DNA from: Cyclaneusma minus
Lineage: Eukaryota > Ascomycota > Leotiomycetes > Marthamycetales > Marthamycetaceae
Direction of reading: 5' to 3'
Assembly: GCA_037179335.1 (NCBI GenBank)
Contig: JAKZHN010000016.1
Coordinates: 804,852 to 868,851, forward strand
Length of the DNA: 64,000 nucleotides
The notes beneath the pieces are model-generated. The model saw nothing but the letters and a program-made list of their open reading frames with translations, searched no databases and had not been told where the DNA came from. Position numbers and translations under genes: made by a program. This document shows, piece after piece, positions 21,424-32,004 of this stretch (the stretch's first letter is position 1; every line of letters starts with the position of its first letter).

Positions 21424-23305
21424 CTAGCTCAAGGGCGCGCTCGAGCCGGTTTCCGTCGAGCCATCTCCCTCAATAGTTTTCCGCCAGTGCTCCGGTAGAC
21501 AGACACAAACCAAGGGGAAAGCCTTGATCTCTCCACTACCTCCTGCTGGGCTTTCGTCGCGATGATGGGATACACCGCTGTCACGCTGCGGATTGTGACG
21601 TGCATCCCAATCCTCTGCACGTTCAGGTATCAAGACACCCGTCGCCCATCCATCATCCCAGATGCCAACAACTTTGATCATATCTCCACGTTCGAGAGTA
21701 AACTCGTCCCCTGCCCGTGGTTGGTACGCCCAAAGAGTTGCAACTTTGTCACCCGGCTTGATCTCATCCTGGGAGTAGTAATCCTTGAAAGCACTGAGTT
21801 GCTCCGACTGCTGGCTGCCAATACCGACCGGGGACGACATTTCGCCATTACTCGGAGAGCTGGGGTCATCCATGCCAAGCATCGAGTTGCTCGATAAGGA
21901 CCCAGTGCGCCGACCGGCAGCTGGTGCACGCAAAGCGTCAATGCGAGCATCTCGTTCGGGGCTTTCACCGTAGCCATTCGATGCAGATTGTCCCCTCCTA
22001 CGACCAGCGGCATAGCCAGCAGCGCCCGCAGCAGCACCTGTAGCGAATATTCCTTCCCCGCGAGGAGGCGAATCTCCGGAATGTCCCTCGAGAGCGGACA
22101 TCCGCGCAATGCGGCCTCCTGGGAGGACCTCGTATCCCTCGGGCGTCCGATTTGTCACGGGATTATATGCCATCCCCTGCTGAGCTGTACTTGCATTCCT
22201 AGATGGTTGTGGCTGGTTGAATATGCTGCCCTGCTGACTGCCTTTTCGTCTTCGTATGCACGCAATCAAGAAGAATAGTAGGCCTGCGAGCAGTGCTGCG
22301 CCCACGATGGAACCAATAACAATCCCTGCTATCGCTCCGCCAGAAAGACCGCCACCAGAACTTGGTGCAGCGGCAGCAGAAGTACTGGCCGAAGTTGGAG
22401 TAGTACTGGCGGTTGCTGTTGCAGTGGTCAAATTGACAGTACTGGTAATCGATGGTAGAACAACGTTCTGACAGATCTCGTCGGCATTCGAATTGTAGCA
22501 ACAAGTATCGGTCGAGTTCTGCCCCCCCGCAGCACAATACGAGCAGAGCCCAATAGTACTGTTTCCATAACCACAATTGTCTGGTTCGTTTTGCGCTCCG
22601 TCAATGCAGCCTCCAGATAGCGAGTCCACGGGTAGAGAGCAAACAGTAAAATCGGCTCGTATTTGGGATTCTGTGTTGTTAGTGTCAGGATTTGAGCACA
22701 AAGAATCGTCCGCCACAATGTAAGCTTCACTTTCCGCTTGTTCAGCCTGTAGTTCGGTCAGCCCCGAGATAGAACCACGACTCGAATGTAGTAAAACTCA
22801 CGCAAGTATCGGCACAGACGGGGGTAGATTGCGAGCTGGTCAGTCCGCAAGGAGTTCTCGAGTTTTGGACGATGGCATTACAAATTACGGTGGTTGTGTA
22901 GCGAGCGTAGAGTTGCGTGGTGTTTGTGAGGTCGATGTTCTGGCATCCGAAAAGCGTTTCGAACCTGGTCTGCGATCAGAAAACATCCGGATTTATTCCT
23001 GCGCAAAACCTACTTTGTCTGGACATATGACGTCGAAATATACGAGCTCAGCTGCTCGTCGAAGCTTTCTGTGCTCGAGACATAGGCGAGGAATGGACTG
23101 CAGCAGTTATGGTCAGCACGTGGCATGCCAATGGCTGGGGTAATGCATACAAAAGGCCGACCAATGTATCGTCAGTGGAGATGGAGGAGGCATTGAAGGC
23201 GGGACACAGCGTTGAGCTGGAAAGAGAAATGCAATCCTGTGCCATCGCCATTGGCGATAATGCGAGTATGGAAGCCAAGGCAGCGCTCTTGCTCATGCCT
23301 CCCAT
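21424..23305 (-). CDS. Type I membrane protein: signal peptide, Cys-rich ectodomain, TM, cytosolic SH3
   Basis: Exons on the minus strand are 23305-23151, 23097-23014, 22964-22802 and 22746-21424, giving 574 residues. Introns are 53, 49 and 55 bp. Residues 1-22 form a signal peptide (MGGMSKSAALASILALSPMA). The ectodomain to about residue 270 contains many cysteines and N-glycosylation sequons and ends in a Ser/Thr/Ala stalk. One membrane helix lies at about 272-297 (GGAIAGIVIGSIVGAALLAG) and is followed by IRRRKG, the expected cytosolic stop-transfer. The C-terminus holds an SH3 domain at about 466-555 (VATLWAYQPRAGDEFTLERG, then GIWDDGWATG), split by a roughly 35-residue insert before KAFPLVCVCLP. 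The layout suggests a cell-wall or surface sensor linked to Pro-rich partners; that role is inference. An alternative start is Met4. Confidence 0.82.
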
Positions 23306-24954
23306 TCTGCGCGTCGACCTGGCGGGCTTAGTGTTGCCTGTACGGCACATTGGCGTCTGGTCCTGAACAGGCGTCATCCGGGTCCAATTGCGAGCTTCTG
23401 CCTGGCTATCGTTTACTGCATGGCGAAGACGCGACATTCCCGTTCTTCGCTGTGTTCCCACACCGTCCACCTAGTTGACTGGCGATAGCAGTGCCGCGCT
23501 TACAGCATCAGCGGTCTTGGGGTCGATCGGTCGCCGTCGTGTGCTGCGGTCGTCGTCGCGGCTGGAAGCAGTCCAGTTAGGCAAAGATAGTCCTCGTCAA
23601 TTAACCAAAAAGGGCCCAGTCGGCAGGGGCGGGCGCAAGAGACAAGCGAAAGGGGTCAAAAGAGCGACGCGGTTGGAGCGAATGAGCGTGGGGAGCGAGA
23701 GGAGTCCGACGGGTTGCCTCACGATCAACACTTGCCGTGCAAGAGCAGTCGAGGGCGGGCGGCGGCGGCTGGCAAGAGGGAAGGTGTTTCTCTGGGCCGG
23801 AGGAAAACAACGGCTCTGGGGAGGCTTGATTCCACTCACTCGGACCCGCTTTGGAGTCTGGTCGGTGGCTCCCCAGCACGGCCAAGAAGGCACTAGGAAG
23901 GCAGCGGTCGACAACGGTCGTCGAGCTTTCGAGTAGTGCACGCGGGCTCCAACTGATGCGACGCTTCGATATCCAGCGCGGTCGCTGCTCGTATATTCGC
24001 CCAAATTATTCTGGTCTGGATCCGGGACTTTGGTTTCACCAGCGGCCCAGTGCAGGCCAATTTGAGTTCGCTGAGGAGCGGATTGGATTCCAGAAATGCG
24101 ACGCTGCTACCATTGGCCGAGCCTGGCGCCGCCGAATGGAGACGGGAAATTACATGTAGATGTGAAGGCTGGTGCAGCTATGTGCACAACATATCATGCA
24201 CATCAGTCATCTGGGACTAGTACTGGCAATGCTCGTGCCGTTTCATCTGGGAGAATATCGCACTGTGGGAGAGTTAAGGTAGAGGGTCAATGGAGGCTCA
24301 CGGACTATGCAGAACATTGTACCATCGCAACATGAAGCCGGGCCCGGCGATAACAAATTACATGTAACAATTCGTATGTTCCGTTTGCAAATTGATCCTG
24401 GTGTCTTTGAGTGACCTGGCCGAACAAGTCGAAGCTGGGAACGCCGAGAACTAAGGGATGGGGCCTGCTGTGAATAGAAGCACAGCATCGGCCGAGTACG
24501 TAGCCGTCCATCTACGTGCATGCTTCGAGGACCCGACTCGACTGCCAAGAGCGCCAATGTGCGGTGCAGAAGACGTTGAAGCCCGACGATGGAGGACTAG
24601 GAGAGATGATTGATGATGGACCATCGACTGGAAGTGAGGCTCAGGCGACAAAGAGCCATTAGCCAAGCTCGCGAACCAAGCCCTTCCAGAAATACTTCGG
24701 ATACATGAGTGGGGAGTTTAGCAGATTGCCATTGCAAAAATGCCAAGACTTGAAAGTCGATGTCGAGTCTGGCTATGACGTCGTACCCCTCCAACCGCCC
24801 ACCACTAGCTCGTGCCTCTATAAGTGCATGGCTGCTTCCCCGGAAGCTGTCACACCCACCACAAAAGCTTCTCAACTTCATCTTTCTGCAAGATACTCTC
24901 GGCTCCCGTTCAGAGTCTCTCGATCAAGCTTCCAAGCAATCCAACTCAATCAAC
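23306..24954. other. Long intergenic region, no gene supported
   Basis: 1.65 kb with overlapping short frames on both strands but no splice-consistent gene. Two TACATGTA palindromes lie at 24152-24159 and 24359-24366. It contains the divergent promoters of the SH3 protein and the small hydrophilic protein. Confidence 0.5.
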
Positions 24955-25410
24955 ATGTCGAACCCCGTCGGTAACTCTTCCCTCTACGAGGACGGAGACC
25001 AGAAGAACGTCCCCAAGTCCGAGATCGAGCAGGAGAAGAAGGATGCTCGCTTCCACGAGGGCAAGGAGCACAGCCACAAAGCAAACGACTCCAAGGACAC
25101 GCGAACCATTGCCAACAAGCTAGCTCGAGAGGAGAAGGTTGGTGCTTCTTGACCATGTACGTCTTCTTCGGGGACTGCTGCTGACACAGTCTCAGCGTGA
25201 GGACGAAGATGAAGAAGAGTCCGAGCAGACCAAGGCGTTGAAGAAAGACCCAACTCTCCCTGTAAGTCCTTCCTACGTGGGGTGTATGAAGAAGATACTG
25301 ACCGTCTTTAGGCCAGGATGCATGGAAATGAGCCCAGCAGAGGCGCCAAGATCGATTCTCAGATCCAGAAGGAGGAGCAGGAAGAGCTCGAGAGGAAGGG
25401 CAAGGCATAA
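24955..25410 (+). CDS. Small hydrophilic Lys/Glu-rich protein, unknown function
   Basis: Exons are 24955-25137, 25196-25261 and 25312-25410, all ending in phase 0, with introns of 58 and 50 bp. The product has 115 residues. It is highly charged with almost no hydrophobic residues: SEIEQEKKDARFHEGKEHSH, then REDEDEEESEQTKALKKDP, ending QIQKEEQEELERKGKA. There is no signal peptide or known domain. Composition resembles hydrophilin or stress-type proteins of fungi, but that is only a resemblance. The middle exon codes 22 residues including an acidic block. All borders are GT..AG and the reading stays open throughout. Confidence 0.72.
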
Positions 25411-26073
25411 ACCTTCATTGTAAAACAGGACTGGAGGGAAACTTGGCCCACAGGTACATGGAGATCACAGCATGAACTCTTCCGGGTGCCAAGACTCAGT
25501 CACCCAATTCGATGATTTTTCAGCATCTTGGATGATTTTTCCCTGCCGTGTTTGTGCTGATTCTGCGTGAAATGAGTCGATAAGTATTCGATGGTCTGTA
25601 GAGTACATGTACACATGTGCATATGGTAAGATACCTCAGATACGTCATCGTACATTTGATCTACTTGTATACGTTAGGGCCTGGGTTGCGGTTGAAGATG
25701 AGATGGTGAGTTCAATTGTGAGGGAGTCCGTGAGGACATGGATGCTCGTATATTTAACTACCGTATGTTAGCATCAGCCTGAAGTTTCACAATTTGAATG
25801 TTAGCATCGAGGTACAATATCGCGGGTTCCTGAAGCGGCCGCTTCAGCTTGGCGCCGATCCCATGAAGAGTGGCCCCAGTGCCCTCAGCCTTGTGGATAA
25901 GGAAGCTGTGCTGCTCTGATTTCTCAAGCATCGCGACGACCACACCGCTCGATTCTCTCGCCACTTCGACCTGCATGCATCTCCTGCCCGGCTGTTAGGA
26001 CTCACGGCTGCGCGCCAGCGCCAGCTACCTCCCTCTATGTCTGCCTCGGCCTAGTCCCACAACCACACCAAAC
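25411..26073. other. Intergenic, promoter of VPS15
   Basis: 663 bp with no gene. A TACATGTA palindrome lies at 25604-25611 and is followed directly by an acacatgtg motif. Confidence 0.5.
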
Positions 26074-29000
26074 ATGGGTCAAGGCTTCTCCCTTACCACG
26101 CTGTCGGCCGGCTCTGCGGGCATCGATATACCAGAGCTCGCGGATCTCGTCTACGAAAAGTCTATGGGATCTGCACGCTTCATGAAGAGCATTCGCGCCA
26201 GGCATCAGGATGGAGTCGTCCTGGTCAAAGTCGTTGTGAAGCCATACTCCATGAGGCTTGAGAAATACAAACGGAAGATCATCAGTATGCTCGTCTCCAG
26301 CTCTATGAGATCGATCTTTTCTGACTGGTCTTTCTAGAGGAGCGCAAAGCCCTTTCTGATGTCCCAAATGCCCTTGCGTATCAGCGCATTCTCGAGACCG
26401 AAACAAACGGATACCTCGTTCGGCAATATCTCTACAGCTCTCTCTACGACCGTATGAGTACCCGGCCCTTCCTAGAAGACATTGAGAAGAAATGGCTTGC
26501 TTTCCAACTCCTCTGCGCCGTTCGGGATTGTCACAGCCGGGACGTCTTCCATGGAGACATCAAAACCGAAAATACCCTAGTCACGTCGTGGAATTGGCTC
26601 TACCTTTCCGATTTCTCGTCATCATTCAAGCCCACTCAGCTTCCAGAAGACAACCCAGCAGACTTCTCTTATTACTTTGACACTGCTGGGCGACGAACGT
26701 GCTACCTTGCACCCGAGAGATTTGTCGCCGCTGGGGAAGCACCTGATCCAAAGAAGCAAGTGGACTGGGCGATGGACATATTCAGCGCCGGCTGCGTTAT
26801 TGCTGAGCTGTTTCTCGAGGCTCCAATATTCAACCTCAGTCAACTGTACAGCTATAAGAAGAAGGAATACAACCCAGTCACGTCGCACCTTATTCGCATT
26901 GCCGATAAAGATATTAGAGAGATGGTTGCTCATATGATCCAGCTTGAACCGGAAAGTCGATATTCGGCCGACGAGTACCTCAATTTTTGGAGAGGCAAGG
27001 TATTCCCAGAGTATTTCTACGACTTTCTGCACCAATACATGCATTTAATCACGGATCCATCGTCGGGGCGGTCGCCAGTTTCCTCTGCTACAGCCAATCT
27101 TGGGGAAGCCGACGAACGCATCGACCGCATCTATTATGACTTCGATAAGATCTCATACTTATTAGGCTACGGCATCGAAAGTCAACAACCAGGCAAGCGA
27201 TTGGCTTCAAAAGCCTCTCTGGACTTGTTGCCAGTTCAGCTCAATATCCCGAATAACGAGCATCAAGTGGCCGCTATCAAGCATCCGTCTGCGGTTGATG
27301 GGACACTGATATTTTCGACCCTGGTCGTTTCTTCTCTAAGGAATACTGCTAGGGCGTCTGCCAGGATAAGAGCTTGTGATCTCCTACTTGCATTCGCCGA
27401 GCGTCTAACGGACGAAGCGAAAGTTGACCGCATATTACCTTACCTAGTGTCACTTCTCAATGACAAGACAGATATAGTCAAGATGGCGGCCATTCGGACG
27501 GTGACCCAGTTGATGGCCCTAGTCACCGTGATATCTCCTGTCAATGCCCATGTCTTCCCCGAGTACATTCTACCGCGGATGCAGAACTTCGTGATCAACT
27601 TCAACACTTCACCGAGTCCCTTGGTTCGAGCGACCTATGCCGCATGCTTGGGTAGCCTTGCAACCACTGCCTCTCGATATCTCGACTTGGTGGCGACGTT
27701 GAGAGCTGATGGAACCTTACCAACCTCAGATCCGGAGACAGAAAATGCCGGCGGCACTGCTTTGGCTTTTCACGGTCTTTTTGACAACTCTCGCGCAGAG
27801 CTGTTGGAAATTTTTGAGGCTCATACAAAGTCATTGATTACGGACAGTGATTCGGCTGTCCGAAGGGCTTTTTTAGGTTCTGTGCCAGAGCTCTGCATGT
27901 TCTTCGGTACTGCAGAGGCCAACGATATCATCCTCACACACCTCAATACGTATCTCAATGATCGGGACTGGATGCTGAAATGTGCTTTCTTCGAAAAGAT
28001 TGTCGCCGTTGCTACTTTCCTTGGGGGTACTAGTCTAGAGGAGTTTATTCTACCCTTGATGGTTCAAGCCTTGACTGACCCCGAGGAGTTTGTGGTCGAA
28101 CGAGTCCTCAGATCTCTTGCGAGCCTGGCAGAGTTAGGCCTCTTTCAACGGACGAAAATCTGGGAATTGGTAGACGTCGTAAGTCGATTCACAATGCATC
28201 CCAACATTTGGATTCGCGAAGCCGCTGCGATGTTCATTGCGGCTGCGACCGGGTTTCTTTCGCCTGCGGACTGCCAGTGCATTATTCTGCCTCTCATTAG
28301 CCCCTATTTTAAAGGCTTAATAACGGAGTTCTCGGAACTTGACTTGCTTGACGCCCTCAAAAAGCCTTTGTCTCGGCCAGTATTTGACCTAGCCGCGAAC
28401 TGGGCATTGAAGGTCGATAAAGGAATATTTTGGAAACCAGTACGCCAAATGCGGACGTTCTCATTCGGGTCAACGGGAATCATGATCCCAACTATCTCGG
28501 CCAAAGATTTGGGATCCAATGCACTCAAGCAAGTGCCTAAAAATGACGAAGATGAACAGTGGCTCGCCAGGCTGAGGAATATCGGAATGGGCCCAGATGA
28601 CGAGTTCAAGCTGCTCGCTCTTCGAGAATACATCTGGCGAATGGCACCGGCAAAAGCACGGGATAGTGGCAGTTCCTCCTCAACGTCCGCAGCCATGCTC
28701 AACAATGTTATCAATATTCGCGATCTAAAAATTACTCCCCAAACCGTGATGTTTGAGGAGCAGGATCTCTTTAGCGACAGAACCAAGGGGAATCCAGATG
28801 GCGATGACAAGGCACCACACACGATTGCAGATGCCCTACTCGATGCCTCAATGACAATCGATGACTCGATCTCCCGGCGAAGGAGGTCAGCTATTAACAG
28901 CCACCGAGTTCGGCTGAACAGCCAGCAGAGAGACGTGTCCCTAACCGGCAACGGAATGGCCCATAGAGAAGGCTCATCTGCAGCTTCACCGACCGCTTCG

Positions 29001-30851
29001 CCACAGGAGCCATCCGATACTGTCACTCGTAGCGATAGTCGAAGGCAACCTTCCTTAGTCCCAACAAGGTTGAGCGATGATGACTCGTCGCTTACAGAAA
29101 CCGATCCTGGTCAGAATACGAGCTCGCCTATCACAAGAATCCAGCACAAACACAGTGCCATCAGCTTACTTAATCGACGAGAGACCAGCAAATCAACTCC
29201 AGAAACTGGAACGACATCAGCCAATGCCTTTGGAAGAGTCGAGGGTCCCTTCACAACAAACCCCACCCCATCCCCAACTGCTTTGGCTCAGTCTACCGAA
29301 GACAAACCTCGAGCACGATTCCGAGCTCCCCATACATATACCGGCAATGACCCAAGTATTTTGAAGATGCTAGACTCAGTATACGCCGAGAATTACCCTA
29401 GTGACTTAGCCGAATTTGGCCCTCTGGTGACGCCCCTGAACCGACGAAAATTCATTAATCGCAGCGGTTCCCAGACTCCTGATAAGCCTTGGAGACCAGC
29501 TGGGGTCTTAGTTGCAACATTTTCGGAACATGTTGGACCTGTGAGCCGCGTAGTGGTTGCTGCCGATCACGTCTTTTTCATCACCGGCGGCGATGATGGA
29601 ACGGTCAAGGTCTGGGATACTGCACGTCTGGAACGCAACATCGCCCATCGCTCAAGACAAACCCACAAGCACGCACCCGGTGCCAAAATCACGGCACTGT
29701 GCTTTGTGGAAAATACACATTGTTTCGTCAGCTGCGCATCTGACGGCAGCGTTAACGTTGTACGCGTCTACTACGATTCCAACGGTGGCATTACCCGATA
29801 CAACAAACTTCAAATGCTTCGTGAATACCAGCTCCCCGTGGACGAAGTTGCCATCTGGTGCGAGCATTTCAAGCATGATACAAGCTCCCTTCTCTTACTC
29901 GCCACCAATCGCTCCCGAATCATTGCCATCGATCTGCGAAACATGAAGGTCTTATACGTTCTGGAAAACCCTGTTCATCACGGAACGCCTACTTGCTTCG
30001 TAACAGATAAAAAGCACGCCTGGCTCCTCTTAGGCACTTCCCATGGTGTTCTCGACCTCTGGGATCTGCGTTTCCTCATCCGCCTCAAAGCCTGGGGTCT
30101 TCCGGGGGCGACTCCTGTCTACCGCATAACATTGCACCCCTTCAAAGGCCGCGGCCGCTGGGTCTGCGTGGCCGGTGGTTCCGGCCAAGGCGAAGTCACA
30201 GTATGGGATGTGGAGAAGACCCAGTGCCGAGAAGTATATCGAACCGCCGGCTCCTCAAATTCCAGCAGCAGCTCGTCAAAGGAGAAAGAAGCAACCAGTA
30301 AAAGCTACGAGCCTTGGCCGGTCGACGAAGACCGGCCCGAGGGGATGCTCGGTCGCTTTGCGACGGCGCTAGAGATGAAACCCAGCGGCACGGGCGCTGC
30401 AGACCGCGGAATCCGCGCCATGGCCGCTGGCAGCGACATCCAAGAAGATGGACGCGAGTCGAAAACCGGCTTCCTGGTAACAGGCGGTTCGGATCGCAAG
30501 ATTCGCTTCTGGGATCTGCAAAGGGTTGATGGGAGTCGCGTTGTCAGCGGGCTGGAAACGGATGAGCCGAAGCCTACCTATTCAACCGTGCATCTTACTG
30601 CAAGCTTATGTGTGAACAGCGAGCATGCACCGAGACCGGCTGGCGGGAAGGAGGGTGCGGGCGTTAACGGAAAAGATAGGGGCAGTGCCACGGGCAACTC
30701 GAGACCGCCAAGGAGCACGGTGATTAGTTTGCAGCAGCAACAGTTGCTGAAAACTCATCTGGACTCGGTTCTGGATGTGGCCTTGTTGGAGAGCCCTTAT
30801 GGCATGACTGTTAGTGTGGATCGGAGTGGTGTGATTTATGTGTTTCAATAG
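26074..30851 (+). CDS. VPS15: VPS15 protein kinase, PI3-kinase regulatory subunit
   Basis: Exons are 26074-26284 and 26338-30851 with a 53-bp intron, giving 1574 residues. It is the membrane-anchoring pseudokinase-like subunit of the Vps34 PI3-kinase complexes in endosomal sorting and autophagy. MGQGFSL fits N-terminal myristoylation. The kinase domain spans about 20-320. It has HGDIKTEN (about 142-149), DFS at 162-164 in place of the usual DFG, and APERF. HEAT repeats follow at about 390-680 (VDRILPYLVSLLNDKTDIVK, VPELCMFFG, EEFILPLMVQALTDPEEFV). A Ser/Pro-rich linker leads to a WD40 propeller in the last 500 residues (FFITGGDDGTVKVWDTARLE, FLVTGGSDRKIRFWDLQRV). The length is normal for filamentous fungi. 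Confidence 0.96.
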
Positions 30852-31519
30852 GGGAGAATCGCAGTGACATGAGGGAGGTATCTGCTGTAGGGCGCGACGG
30901 CATATTGGGAACGAGAAGATATGGGACTTATGAGGCGTCTCGTAGTGAACTGTGCCTTCGCCCTGGGCCTGTCTCATCAAGGTCATATTTCATCATGCTC
31001 CACGAAACTTGTTGGATTCTGCGTAGAGTAGTAAGTACGGAGTTGTGTCAAGGGGGCCAGTGAAATCTCGGCCATGGGCAGAAACAAAAAGTCGAGCTCT
31101 GTTGATATATAAAGTCAAATCGGTTGGTCTGGCATCTCGGTTGTAATAGTGCAAGGGTACGATGTCTGCTTTGCAATTAGATACTGTAAAGTGAGCAGAA
31201 TGCCCGCCTTCGACTCCCGTGTATGCGAAATTCCGTAGGTGTCTGTCAACCGTGATTACTAAATACAGAAAAGCAACTCCCTCATCAGGAGTTCTCTATA
31301 CTACTTCTATCAGCTTGATTACTTGTGGGGGGCTTGAATATAGTTCTTTTGCATTTCTTCTGTATGTGCTGGCTGGTTGGTTGTTTTGGAGGGGGGTTCT
31401 TTTTTTGCTCTTTTTTTACATATTTTTGCGATTTTTGACGATTTCTGGCGGCTGCGCCTTTTTCTCTCCTGGCAGGACGCAGTGACGCGAGATGGCACCC
31501 AGAGTGACTAAAGAGATCG
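30852..31519. other. Intergenic 3' flank of VPS15
   Basis: About 670 bp, increasingly T-rich towards the right. No gene seen. It ends at the target duplication of the first transposon. Confidence 0.5.
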
Positions 31520-31824
31520 TTGTTAAAGGGGTGAGCCAAATCCCGACTGGAGGTTTGAAATCCGGGACAAGCTAAGTCAAATTGGGATACCGCCTTGATC
31601 AAAATTCAAAAGGCGTGTGGAGATTTGGATTTGGATTATTTAGGGCAATCCCAATTGTTTGTGAAATTTCCTGGTTACTTGAAATATATTCAATTACTTG
31701 GAATATCCAGAATTACCTAGAAATAATTATTAGGGATAACAGAGTAGGGGGCAATATCCCGATTAGGTGTAGCTTGTCTTGGATTTCAAAACTCCGGTCG
31801 GGATTTAGCTCGCCCCTTGTTAAA
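31520..31824. mobile_element. hAT-like MITE, 289 bp, with 8-bp target duplication
   Basis: The element body is 31528-31816. Its ends form inverted repeats of about 58 bp (31528-31585 and 31760-31816) that match at most positions, with mainly transition differences. The outer bases are GGGGTGAGCCAAATCCCGAC on the left and the complement of GGTCGGGATTTAGCTCGCCCC on the right. It is flanked on both sides by TTGTTAAA (31520-31527 and 31817-31824), a perfect 8-bp direct repeat. Eight-base duplications are typical of the hAT superfamily. It has no coding capacity. A second terminal copy lies at 59905-59962. Confidence 0.8.
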
Positions 31825-32004
31825 CCGCGGAAAATCCCATAGACTCTAGGAACAATAAGCATGAAACTAGAACATTTTTTGCGTGTGGTACTGGTACGGT
31901 CAAATGAACGACATTAATATATTCTAGAAACAGAGTAAAAAAGGGAGTCTGCTCGTTTGCGAAGCTAGTAGTGGCCCAATCGTCAGGCTTGTTCTGAAGT
32001 ATAT

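Noticed and set aside
23475..23936. 153-codon frame overlapping frames on the other strand
   Set aside because: GC-rich stretch producing open frames in several phases; none resembles a protein family.
31520..31527. TTAA target site of a piggyBac-like element
   Set aside because: TTAA occurs at both borders, but the direct repeat extends to the octamer TTGTTAAA, which fits hAT better.
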